A stretch of DNA of 8,578 bases from Deltaproteobacteria bacterium (lineage in GTDB: Bacteria > Desulfobacterota > Desulfobulbia > Desulfobulbales > BM004): the NCBI GenBank assembly GCA_020346205.1, contig CP070776.1:671548-680125 (forward strand), given 5' to 3'. Every line of letters begins with the position of its first letter. Position 1 is the first letter of the stretch. Of the stretch, positions 1 to 6,323 are shown piece by piece. A program made the position numbers and the translations under genes. Under the pieces are notes generated by a model. That model did not search any database. It was not told where the DNA came from and worked only from the letters and a program-made list of their open reading frames with translations.

Positions 1-6
1 CAGTTT

Positions 7-1095
7 TCAGATTTTTTGATACCTGTAATAAGCGCCGCAGGCTCCTTCACCGGAAACCATGCAGGGACCGATTGGGTGTTCAGGCAGGCAGACAGTGCCG
101 AACAATTTGCAGTCTGCGGGTGTTTTGATAGATTTCAAAACATCGCCGCAGGCGCAGCCGGCAGGGTCTTTTGCTTCAATTATCTCTATGTCAAAGCGTT
201 TTCTGGCATTGTAAAAATCATATTCCGAACGAATCTCCAGGCCGCTGCCGGGAATGGTGGTCAACCCACGCCAGAGGGCGTCAACAGGCTCAAAAATTTT
301 ATACATGACTGCCATGGCCTGGCGATTTCCCTCCCTGGTGACGGCCCGGTCATAGGCTATTGCAACTTTGGGCTCTGATTGTTTTACCTGTTCAGCAAGC
401 ATCACTACTGCCTTGAGGATGTCGACCGGTTCAAACCCTGCAATAACGCAGGGGATTTTGTATTGATTTACAAAGGGCTCATAGGCGTCAGCACCTATCA
501 TAATTGAGACATGGCCCGGGCAGATGAGGCCGTCAATCTGTATATCGGGATCTGCAAGAAGTGCGTCTAAAGCAGGGGGCATAACTTTGTTGGAAGAGAT
601 GACGGAAAAATTCTGTAGACCTTCCTGTTCAGCAGTTAATATGGCGGCGGCAACAGTTGGAGTGGTGGTTTCAAAGCCAACACCCAGAAAAATTACCTGG
701 CGTTCAGGATTCTGCCTGGCAATCTGCAGAGCATCAAGGGAGGAATAGACCGTCCTGATATCTGCCCCCTCAGCCCTGGCATCCTGCAGGGAAGATTTGG
801 AGCCCGGGACCCTGAGCAGGTCTCCGAAGGTTGTAATAATGGAACCATCCATTTCTGCAGCCTTAATAAAGGTGTCAATATCTGCTGTAGCAGTTACACA
901 GACAGGGCAGCCTGGACCTGAGGTGAGAGTTATTGCAGGAGGCAGCAATTCCCTGATTCCATGACGGCAGATGGAAACTGTATGCGTGCCGCATACCTCC
1001 ATGAAGCGGACAGGTCTGAGCCCTTCCTGTTTTTTAAGTAACTCTATAAGTTTGCCGGCAACTTCACCGTCCCTGTATGTTTTCAGCCATTCCAT
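7..1095 (-). CDS. hypD: Hydrogenase maturation factor HypD
   Basis: HypD is the cytoplasmic iron-sulfur scaffold that, with HypC, carries the Fe(CN)2CO group during assembly of the [NiFe]-hydrogenase active site; the CN groups come from HypF/HypE. The 362-aa product has the family's normal length. Family signatures seen: EVCGTHT at residues 33-39 (Cys35 is the conserved Fe-binding cysteine), GPGCPVCVT at 60-68 (CxxC at 63/66), GVGFETTTPT at 138-147, ICPGHVS at 191-197 and GFEPVDIL at 220-227. A cysteine-rich C-terminus (C314, C316, C329, C336, C345, C353) supplies the [4Fe-4S] ligands. The ATG start gives the usual short lead into MEVCGTHT, although the Shine-Dalgarno sequence upstream is weak. 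It is the last hyp gene seen, 134 bp downstream of hypF; hypC, often adjacent, is absent between them. The stop codon is complete just inside the left edge. The assignment is very secure. Confidence 0.97.
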   Translation of the reverse strand: MEWLKTYRDGEVAGKLIELLKKQEGLRPVRFMEVCGTHTVSICRHGIRELLPPAITLTSGPGCPVCVTATADIDTFIKAAEMDGSIITTFGDLLRVPGSKSSLQDARAEGADIRTVYSSLDALQIARQNPERQVIFLGVGFETTTPTVAAAILTAEQEGLQNFSVISSNKVMPPALDALLADPDIQIDGLICPGHVSIMIGADAYEPFVNQYKIPCVIAGFEPVDILKAVVMLAEQVKQSEPKVAIAYDRAVTREGNRQAMAVMYKIFEPVDALWRGLTTIPGSGLEIRSEYDFYNARKRFDIEIIEAKDPAGCACGDVLKSIKTPADCKLFGTVCLPEHPIGPCMVSGEGACGAYYRYQKI

Positions 1096-1180
1096 GTTCA
1101 GATACCAGTTAAAATGTTTAAGTCTTTAGCAGCACAATAGTATAACCAGATTGCTTTGGCCTAAATAAATATTGGACTGA

Positions 1181-1226
1181 TGGAGTACTGGGGAAAGCAC
1201 TGTCGAATTACTCAGATACTCCAGTA
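1181..1226 (-). repeat. Inverted repeat in hypF-hypD gap
   Basis: The 134-bp hypF-hypD gap contains TGGAGTA (1181-1187) and its reverse complement TACTCCA (1217-1223), with a 29-base loop. An overlapping alternative pairs TACTGG (1186-1191) with CCAGTA (1221-1226). The two stems exclude each other. Neither is GC-rich or followed by a clean U-run on the minus strand, so this is not a convincing intrinsic terminator. It could be a processing or attenuation structure, or chance. No small gene fits the gap; a HypC of about 80 residues would need about 240 bp. Confidence 0.25.
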
Positions 1227-1229
1227 TAA

Positions 1230-3569
1230 TTATTCTTCAGCCTTCAGCCTTTCCCACATAGCTCTGCCAGCAAGGGCCTGACCGAGTGAGATGCCGCCAT
1301 CATTGGTCGGTACCTGTTCATGAGAATAGACAGTAAAGGCAAGGGCTTCAAGATTTGTTTTAAGTTGCCGGCTCAGGTTTAAATTTTGAAAAACACCACC
1401 TGAGAGTACTATCTGGTTGATATTTTTCAGGTCCCTGATCTCCCGGCACACCCTTGTAAATAGGGAAGCCAGGGTATTGTGGAATCGTTTGCTGATATGG
1501 TGCGATTCATTGTTTTCCAGAATGTCATGCACAATACCTGTTATGATTGGTTTTACAGGTAACAGCCAGGGCTTGCTATCTGATTTTATAATCTCAAAAG
1601 GATATGATGCCGTATCTCTGTCATCGGGTTCAAGGAGCATTTCCAGTTCAGCTGCAGCTTGCCCTTCAAAACTGGAAGAGTACCTTAGGCCAAGCAGAGC
1701 GGCAACAGAGTCAAAAAGTCTGCCACAACTTGAGGTCAATGGTGAGTTGATGGATTTATCTATCATCTGCTGCATAATATCAATTTTATCTTTATGATCA
1801 TGGACTAAGTGCAGTTTAAGTCCTTTATAGTCGTGACCAAAAGCCCTGTAAAGATGGCTGACTGCCATACGCCAGGGTTCACGGATTGCCGCATCTCCAC
1901 CCGGCATTTCCACGGAAGAAAGGTGTGCAAGCCTTTCATAATTTTCATAATGTGCCAGCAGAACCTCTCCGCCCCAGACAGTATTATCCGGGCCATAACC
2001 GTTTCCGTCCAGTGTTAAAGCAATCACTGGGCCGCTAAGCCCATGCTCAGCCATGCAACTCACAGCATGGGCATGATGATGTTGGACACCGATCGTTGGC
2101 AATTCTGTCTGGTTGCGTGCATACCTGCTGCCAGGATAATCAGGATGCAGGTCATGCACCAGGAGGTCAGGCTCAATGCGCAAAAGGGATTGAAAGTGGC
2201 GGGAAATATTTTTCTGGTGTATCTGGGTATCCATATTGTCCAGATCGCCAATATGCTGACTTAAAAAAGCCTCTTTTTCTTTTGTCATGCAGATTGTGTT
2301 TTTAATAATTGCCCCCAGAGCCAGGGTCCTGCCACTATCTCTTTTCAGGTTGACCACAGAAGGGACAAATGAGCGCGCCCTCCGGTATAAGGCAGTGTTA
2401 CTGCCTGAGACCCTGATGACCGAATCATCTGCCTGGGTGACTATAGGTCTGTTGTGGAGCAGAAAATAATCAGCAATGTTAGCAAGTTTTTCAAAGGCTT
2501 CCTCATTGTCCTTTACTACAGGAGAGCCTGAGATATTCCCACTGGTCATGATTAGGGCTTGAAATTCATGGTAGTAGAACAGGAGATGATGAATTGGGGT
2601 ATAGGGCAGCATTACCCCTATAAACCTGTTATCAGGTGCAACATTATCCACCAGCGGGAAAGAGGGGTTTTTCTGTAAAAGGACAATAGGCTTTTCACGA
2701 CCGCGTAAAAGATTTTGTTCGTCCAGGGAAAAACTGGCAAAATTCTTTATCTGATCCAGTTCCCCCACCATTACAGCAAGTGGCTTGTCAGGCCTGCCTT
2801 TTCTCTCCCGGAGTTTCGCAACTGCTTCATGGTCAACTGCATTAACAGCAAGATGGAACCCTCCAATACCTTTAATGGCCACAATTTTCCCCTCTTTTAA
2901 AAGGTCTGTTGCCCTGCGGATTGGGTCAGAGTCTTCAATGGTCTGCCCGTCAGGTGTGGTCAGCGTAACTGAGGGACCACAGGCGGGACAGCATGTGGCC
3001 TGGGCATGAAAGCGGCGATCGATGGGGTCCCTGTATTCTGCCTGACAGAGCTCACAAAGCTCAAAGTGCTTCATAGCTGTCAGGGGGCGGTCATAAGGGG
3101 TTTTTTCAATAAGCGTATAACGCGGTCCGCAGTCTGTACAATTAATAAATGGGTATAAATAGCGTCGGTCATTTGGGTTAAAAAGTTCAGACAGACAGCT
3201 GTCACAGACATCTGAGTCTGGGGTAATTGGGCCAATTCTGTTTCCTGCAGATATGCTTTCAATTATCTGAAAGTTCTGGTGGGTATCATCAGGCTCAATA
3301 TCTGATTTTATAACCCTGAATTCTTCAATGCTGGCAAGGGGAGGTTTTTCACTGTAAATGGATTTGGCAAAACGTTCTATATCCTGCTCGGTGCCATCCA
3401 GCTCGATTGTGACACCGGCTGCAGTATTAGCAACCTGGCCTGTCAACCCTATTGTCTTGGCAAGCCTGTATATCAGGGGCCTGAACCCGACTCCTTGGAT
3501 AATGCCACTTACTTCTACCCGGGCCCGGATTATCTTTTTACGGTCTGTTCCTGTATCCAATTGTGCCAA
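1230..3569 (-). CDS. hypF: Carbamoyltransferase HypF
   Basis: HypF makes carbamoyl-adenylate from carbamoyl phosphate and ATP and transfers the carbamoyl group to the C-terminal cysteine of HypE, the first step towards the cyanide ligands of [NiFe]-hydrogenase. The 779-aa product has the full family architecture. An N-terminal acylphosphatase domain (residues 15-105) carries the GIIQGVGFRPLIYRLA motif (22-37). Two zinc-finger modules follow: C122xxC125 with C144xxC147, and C172xxC175 with C194xxC197. Next is a YrdC-like domain (about 212-400, with KGIGGFHLAVNA at 233-244). A Kae1-like domain (about 410-779) has the metal-binding HHHAHA (497-502), DGNGYG (521-526), SGGVFQN (723-729) and NDGGISLGQ (756-764). 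The start is taken as TTG at 3569, with AGGGA 8 bases upstream; a second TTG lies three codons in and no ATG precedes the conserved domain. The first 40 bp overlap the end of hypB, suggesting translational coupling. Confidence 0.97.
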   Translation of the reverse strand: MAQLDTGTDRKKIIRARVEVSGIIQGVGFRPLIYRLAKTIGLTGQVANTAAGVTIELDGTEQDIERFAKSIYSEKPPLASIEEFRVIKSDIEPDDTHQNFQIIESISAGNRIGPITPDSDVCDSCLSELFNPNDRRYLYPFINCTDCGPRYTLIEKTPYDRPLTAMKHFELCELCQAEYRDPIDRRFHAQATCCPACGPSVTLTTPDGQTIEDSDPIRRATDLLKEGKIVAIKGIGGFHLAVNAVDHEAVAKLRERKGRPDKPLAVMVGELDQIKNFASFSLDEQNLLRGREKPIVLLQKNPSFPLVDNVAPDNRFIGVMLPYTPIHHLLFYYHEFQALIMTSGNISGSPVVKDNEEAFEKLANIADYFLLHNRPIVTQADDSVIRVSGSNTALYRRARSFVPSVVNLKRDSGRTLALGAIIKNTICMTKEKEAFLSQHIGDLDNMDTQIHQKNISRHFQSLLRIEPDLLVHDLHPDYPGSRYARNQTELPTIGVQHHHAHAVSCMAEHGLSGPVIALTLDGNGYGPDNTVWGGEVLLAHYENYERLAHLSSVEMPGGDAAIREPWRMAVSHLYRAFGHDYKGLKLHLVHDHKDKIDIMQQMIDKSINSPLTSSCGRLFDSVAALLGLRYSSSFEGQAAAELEMLLEPDDRDTASYPFEIIKSDSKPWLLPVKPIITGIVHDILENNESHHISKRFHNTLASLFTRVCREIRDLKNINQIVLSGGVFQNLNLSRQLKTNLEALAFTVYSHEQVPTNDGGISLGQALAGRAMWERLKAEE

Positions 3570-4180
3570 TCGTCAAGTCCCTGTCCAGTATAGGAGGAAA
3601 TCTCAAAAATAATCAGGTTGGGATTTATGGACCTGGCTGCTTCTTTTATCTTTTCAATATCACAACGAAGATGCGGCAGAAGGTCGACTTTGCTAATGAG
3701 CAGGACACGGGATTCCTTGAACATGAGCGGGTATTTGTAGGGTTTGTCATCTCCCTCGGTGACACTGAGCATCATGACCTTGTGGTCTTCCCCAACATTG
3801 AACTCTGCAGGACAGACAAGGTTTCCGACATTTTCCACAATCAATAGGTTCAGATTATCAAGGTTTAAGTCTGCTAGAGCATTCTGGATCATGTTGGCAT
3901 CAAGATGGCAGGCTCCATCGGTTTCAATCTGCACCGCCTCCAGGCCTGCAGCCGCAACCCTTTCAGCGTCCAGGGTAGTCTGGATATCGCCTTCAATGAC
4001 ACCTATTTTAAGCTGGCCTTCAAAATGTTTGCCCATCTGCTCCAGCAGGGTGGTTTTGCCTGCCCCGGGAGAACTCATAAGGTTAACTACAATGAGTCCG
4101 TTTGTATCAAAAAGCTTTCTGTTTTCTTGGGCTATCCTGCTGTTGGCATCTAAAATGTTCTTAACAACTGCTACTCTCAA
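3530..4180 (-). CDS. hypB: Hydrogenase nickel-incorporation GTPase HypB
   Basis: HypB is the SIMIBI-class GTPase that, with HypA, delivers nickel to the large subunit of [NiFe]-hydrogenase after the Fe(CN)2CO centre is in place. The 216-aa protein shows a Walker A motif SSPGAGKTT (36-44) and EGDIQTT (63-69). The metal-site CHLDA (Cys91, His92) and ENVGNLVCP (116-124, Cys123) form the nickel/zinc site at the GTPase dimer interface. VTEGDDKPYKYP (140-151) and SSYTGQG (195-201) are also present. The N-terminus lacks both the histidine-rich stretch of some HypBs and the CxxCGC motif of the E. coli type. The G4 base-recognition motif reads SKVD (163-166) where the classical form is NKxD. The TTG start is backed by a strong AAGGAG six bases upstream. 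It is the first hyp gene here, with no hypA upstream. Confidence 0.97.
   Translation of the reverse strand: MRVAVVKNILDANSRIAQENRKLFDTNGLIVVNLMSSPGAGKTTLLEQMGKHFEGQLKIGVIEGDIQTTLDAERVAAAGLEAVQIETDGACHLDANMIQNALADLNLDNLNLLIVENVGNLVCPAEFNVGEDHKVMMLSVTEGDDKPYKYPLMFKESRVLLISKVDLLPHLRCDIEKIKEAARSINPNLIIFEISSYTGQGLDDWHNWIQEQTVKR
3578..3582 (-). promoter_or_regulatory. Shine-Dalgarno of hypF inside hypB
   Basis: AGGGA on the minus strand lies 8 bases before the TTG at 3569. It sits within the last codons of hypB and decides in favour of the TTG at 3569 over the in-frame TTG three codons later. Its position implies that ribosomes finishing hypB could re-initiate on hypF. Confidence 0.5.
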
Positions 4181-4186
4181 TGTTTT

Positions 4187-4192
4187 CTCCTT
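4187..4192 (-). promoter_or_regulatory. Strong Shine-Dalgarno for hypB TTG start
   Basis: AAGGAG on the minus strand lies exactly six bases upstream of the TTG at 4180. No ATG or GTG at a comparable distance would keep the hypB N-terminus (conserved up to the Walker A motif), so this site decides the non-ATG start. Confidence 0.75.
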
Positions 4193-4246
4193 CAGTAATC
4201 AATAACATAGAATATAGGTATTTATTCCTAATTTGCGGTGGCCCGG

Positions 4247-4275
4247 ATATTACCTCATGTGAACCGCTTGTGCAA
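4247..4275 (-). promoter_or_regulatory. Possible sigma-70 promoter for hyp genes
   Basis: Reading the minus strand, TTGCAC (4275-4270) is followed after 17 bases by TAATAT (4252-4247), about 65 bp ahead of the hypB start. Spacing is ideal, but the boxes match consensus at only 3/6 and 4/6 positions, so this is a weak candidate. No sigma-54 (-24/-12) or clear FNR-type palindrome was seen in the 197 bp between hypB and the upstream gene. Read-through from the upstream minus-strand gene is an alternative, since no hairpin terminator is visible between them. Confidence 0.25.
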
Positions 4276-4377
4276 AGGGTTATGTAGCAAAGCTGTAACA
4301 CATTTAAATAAAAGGGGAAACTGGAAATAATGGTTGGGTTGTCCTCCGGAATAACGTTACAAATCACTGTCTCCTTG

Positions 4378-4995
4378 TTAATAATCCCAGCGGAGAACCT
4401 TGTCTTTAAAATCGATTGTGTATTTATAGTTTTTGAGAAAATTCATACCGAGCAGGCCGTCAAAAGGAACATTGGGACCCTGATGTTTTATTATGCCGGC
4501 CAAGAGATTTTTTTTCGTGTGCGGACCAACTTTAACCGAATCAAGTCTGACCGCTTCTGCATCAATAACATCACCACCTGCTACTCTGATGGAACCTTTC
4601 TTTGGTCTCTTGATCAGAAGTTTTTTTGCAATCTTCTTGTGCAGCGTTATGTTCGTGGCCCCGGTGTCCAGCAACAACCTGACTTTAACCTGCCTGCCTT
4701 TATAAGAGAGCTGGGCAGGGACGATCACATGATTGTCCAATATGGTAACCTTAGTTGCATTTTCTGAAGCAGGAGGCTCTTCCGGTTGGGCATACTGTAT
4801 TTCAGGCCCTTCTTGTACCGGCGGGGGCTTTAATTCCAGAACATCAAGGTCGTCTACGGGTTTTACTGGCGGGACATTCGTCATATGACGCACACCATGC
4901 TCATCGGTCCAGGTGTATATTGTATCAGCAGAAACCTCAGCAACTGCCAGAAAGGCGCCGATTAATAATACAAGGCTGAAAATTTTCAGGTTCAT
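4378..4995 (-). CDS. Exported DUF4124 / retropepsin-like aspartic protease
   Basis: The 205-aa protein is probably periplasmic or envelope-associated. A signal peptide is evident: Lys4, a hydrophobic core at about 6-18, and a likely cleavage after VSA (residue 23). The mature N-terminus (24-43, DTIYTWTDEHGVRHMTNVPP) matches the DUF4124 pattern of a Y-W-D-G-H-TN-PP segment found at the start of many exported proteobacterial proteins. A proline/glutamate-rich linker (about 55-78) follows. The C-terminal part (about 83-205) is a clan AA retropepsin-like domain with active-site LLLDTGAT (107-114, Asp110) and the second-half FDGLLGMNFL (178-187), ending in DFKDKVLRW. With a single DTG it would have to dimerise to be catalytic, as retropepsins do. 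The ATG has a weak AGGT eight bases upstream. Substrate unknown; no functional link to the adjacent hyp genes is apparent. Confidence 0.85.
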   Translation of the reverse strand: MNLKIFSLVLLIGAFLAVAEVSADTIYTWTDEHGVRHMTNVPPVKPVDDLDVLELKPPPVQEGPEIQYAQPEEPPASENATKVTILDNHVIVPAQLSYKGRQVKVRLLLDTGATNITLHKKIAKKLLIKRPKKGSIRVAGGDVIDAEAVRLDSVKVGPHTKKNLLAGIIKHQGPNVPFDGLLGMNFLKNYKYTIDFKDKVLRWDY

Positions 4996-5056
4996 TGTGA
5001 GATACCTGCAAAAGTTATTGAAAATATTATTCTCATATTCAAATTATCCTGTTATT

Positions 5057-5062
5057 TATAAT
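5057..5062 (+). promoter_or_regulatory. Consensus -10 box, plus strand
   Basis: A perfect TATAAT lies in the 139-bp AT-rich divergent region (4996-5134), about 73 bp upstream of the DUF1992 gene. No good TTGACA-like -35 box sits 16-18 bases upstream, so in such AT-rich DNA this could be chance. The minus-strand gene starting at 4995 must have its promoter in the same region, but I could not place it. Confidence 0.3.
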
Positions 5063-5134
5063 AATCATTAGCCACGAGATTGTATGTACAAAAAACACAA
5101 CAAGAAAAAAGTAATCTGGCCGGAATAATATACC

Positions 5135-5524
5135 ATGCTTGAAGCAATCAGGCTCATCGCAGAGCGTAAGATCAGTGAAGCTATCCAGAAAGGCCTTCTT
5201 GATACTCAGGAATGGCGCAACAAACCTCTGCCGATGAGTAATGATAACTTGGTGCCCGAGGAACTTCGTATGGCACATAAGATATTGAAAAATGCAGGGT
5301 ACCTTCCTCCTGAAATTGAGACAAAAAAAGAAATTCAGCAGCTTGAGGATATGCTTGTTGCCTGCGAAGACGAACAAACCAGGGTGAAACAGATAAAAAA
5401 GTTAAATTATCTGATGCTCAAACTGAATACCATGAAAGGTGATTCTGTCAACATTGAAAGACAGGAAGAATATTATCGGCAGATTGTTGAACGGATCAGC
5501 GTCAACAAGAGCAAGTCAGAATAA
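5135..5524 (+). CDS. DUF1992 (DnaJ-homologue C28-like) protein
   Basis: The 129-aa cytoplasmic protein belongs to the conserved DUF1992 family, also annotated as DnaJ homologue subfamily C member 28, conserved region. Diagnostic parts seen are AERKISEAIQKG (9-20), KPLPM (30-34) and the near-invariant VPEELRMAHKILKNAGYLPPEIETKKEI (40-67). A charged, predicted coiled-coil helix (about 64-98) follows, and then a basic tail. There is no J domain with an HPD motif, so co-chaperone activity should not be assumed; the family's biochemical role is unknown to me. The start is the ATG directly before the conserved LxxIAERKI segment; the ribosome-binding site upstream is poor. It stands alone: divergent from the protease gene and convergent with dtd, with 51 bp and no obvious hairpin between the stops. 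Confidence 0.9.
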   Translation: MLEAIRLIAERKISEAIQKGLLDTQEWRNKPLPMSNDNLVPEELRMAHKILKNAGYLPPEIETKKEIQQLEDMLVACEDEQTRVKQIKKLNYLMLKLNTMKGDSVNIERQEEYYRQIVERISVNKSKSE

Positions 5525-5575
5525 AATACCTGCTCTCTTTCGTTACAATAAACTCCCTCCAGCAACTAGTTCAGG

Positions 5576-6025
5576 CTAAAAGACTTTTTTCGAATCTAGA
5601 AGCAGGGTTACAGGGCCCTGGTTGACAAGTTCAACATCCATCATGGCCTGGAACTTTCCAGAGTCCACGGGGACTCCCAGCTTTGCTGTTTCCCGTATAT
5701 AAATTTCATAGAGCTCTTCTGCCTGTTCAGGAGGTGCTGCATTTGAGTACGAGGGCCGCCTGCCTTTTCTGCAGTCACCATAGAGGGTAAACTGGGAGAC
5801 AACCAGTATCTGTCCCTCAACATCGAGGACGGAGAGGTTCATCAGTTTCCCCTGGTCGGGAAAAATTCTCAGATTAGCGATTTTCTCTGCTAATATTTTA
5901 GCATCACCGGGGGTGTCGTTTTTCTGGACACCAAGAAGGACCAGCAAGCCTGAGCCTATTTCAGAGATAACAGAGTCATTGACCGTTACCGATGCTTTTT
6001 TGACAAGTTGAACAACTGCCCGCAT
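5576..6025 (-). CDS. dtd: D-aminoacyl-tRNA deacylase
   Basis: The cytoplasmic editing enzyme hydrolyses D-aminoacyl-tRNAs (and, in this family, glycyl-tRNA(Ala)), releasing free tRNA and keeping D-amino acids out of protein. The 149-aa length is typical. The start [15 protein letters not shown] is the normal family N-terminus. The active-site [17 protein letters not shown] (77-93) contains the SQxTL motif with Thr80. NQGPVT (135-140) supplies the Gly-cisPro element that enforces chiral selectivity and contacts the partner monomer of the homodimer. The ATG is preceded by AAGGAA with a 6-base spacer. The gene is monocistronic as far as seen, converging with the DUF1992 gene on its 3' side. Assignment is secure. 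Confidence 0.97.
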   Translation of the reverse strand: MRAVVQLVKKASVTVNDSVISEIGSGLLVLLGVQKNDTPGDAKILAEKIANLRIFPDQGKLMNLSVLDVEGQILVVSQFTLYGDCRKGRRPSYSNAAPPEQAEELYEIYIRETAKLGVPVDSGKFQAMMDVELVNQGPVTLLLDSKKVF

Positions 6026-6144
6026 GTGTGATTCCTTAAGGTTAAAAAAAGTTTAATTAAGTTTCTGCATTTATTTTAAAAATTGGTTTACCAGCGCCAT
6101 CTTTTAAAGTAACAGATTAAGAGCAAAGTACAAAAAGGAAAAAG

Positions 6145-6156
6145 CCTGATATCAGG
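6145..6156. repeat. Perfect 12-bp palindrome, core repeated downstream
   Basis: CCTGATATCAGG is an exact palindrome of operator size. Its 9-base core TGATATCAG recurs at 6289-6297, immediately after the candidate -10 box of the TPR gene, 142 bp away. This spacing would fit a two-operator arrangement, but both sequences sit in AT-rich DNA where short palindromes arise by chance. Confidence 0.4.
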
Positions 6157-6191
6157 TAGCTGCCCTTTGAGAATAAGTGTACATGATAAAC

Positions 6192-6268
6192 TTGCAATCG
6201 TTCCAGGTTGTGATTGCATGCAATTCTTTCTATGATGTTCTTTAAGATTCTGCATGGAATTGATTGCA
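6192..6268. repeat. Clustered TGCAATC / GATTGCA motifs
   Basis: TTGCAATC (6192-6199) faces GATTGCA (6212-6218), giving an inverted repeat with a 12-base loop. The second copy extends into a perfect 12-bp palindrome ATTGCATGCAAT (6213-6224). A further GATTGCA (6262-6268) overlaps the end of the candidate -35 box. CAATTC (6221-6226) also pairs with GAATTG (6257-6262). The clustering just ahead of a gene suggests a regulator-binding region or folded leader DNA. Confidence 0.4.
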
Positions 6269-6289
6269 GGGGAAATGGATTAATATATT
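6260..6289 (+). promoter_or_regulatory. Candidate promoter of TPR membrane protein
   Basis: TTGATT (6260-6265, 4/6 to consensus) is followed after 18 bases by TATATT (6284-6289, 5/6). Transcription would start near 6296, about 28 bases before the TTG start. A GATTGCA copy overlaps the -35 box and the repeated TGATATCAG core overlaps the -10 and start region, so the promoter could be under repressor control. Confidence 0.35.
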
Positions 6290-6323
6290 GATATCAGTTT
6301 AAAAATAAAAACCAGCAAAAGGC

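Larger units (their letters stand above)
6026..6323. other. Gene-free region with palindromes and repeats
   Basis: These 298 bp separate the divergent dtd and TPR-protein genes and hold no credible ORF. The dtd-proximal half is AT-rich. The half nearer the TPR gene contains a perfect 12-bp palindrome CCTGATATCAGG (6145-6156) and a second copy of its core, TGATATCAG, at 6289-6297. It also has several TGCAATC/GATTGCA motifs between 6192 and 6268. Promoters for both flanking genes must lie here; only the plus-strand one could be placed tentatively. A small RNA cannot be excluded, but no terminator-like hairpin with a T-run was seen. Confidence 0.6.

Noticed and set aside
16..378. 120-codon plus-strand open frame antisense to hypD
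   Set aside because: The opposite strand encodes the conserved HypD C-terminus with its cysteine cluster; this frame shows no family pattern.
3744..4205. 153-codon plus-strand open frame antisense to hypB
   Set aside because: It is a shadow of the HypB GTPase gene; serine/leucine-rich with no recognisable domain.
4161..4367. 68-codon minus-strand open frame between the protease gene and hypB, starting GTG
   Set aside because: It overlaps the hypB start in another frame, its Shine-Dalgarno is only 3 bases from the start codon, its composition (Cys/Ser-rich, no pattern) resembles no family I recognise, and it is not HypA.
4330..4767. 145-codon plus-strand open frame antisense to the retropepsin-like gene
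   Set aside because: The minus strand carries the DTG protease domain and signal peptide; this frame lacks a ribosome site and family signatures.
5039..5377. 112-codon minus-strand open frame across the DUF1992 gene
   Set aside because: It is antisense to a clear conserved gene; the Phe/Cys-rich product is typical of a shadow frame.
5525..5575. Bidirectional terminator between the DUF1992 gene and dtd
   Set aside because: No GC-rich hairpin is present; the T-run at 5582-5590 lies inside the dtd coding end without a stem.
6192..6268. CRISPR-like array
   Set aside because: The repeated units are only about 7 bases, occur in both orientations and are irregularly spaced, with no cas genes nearby.
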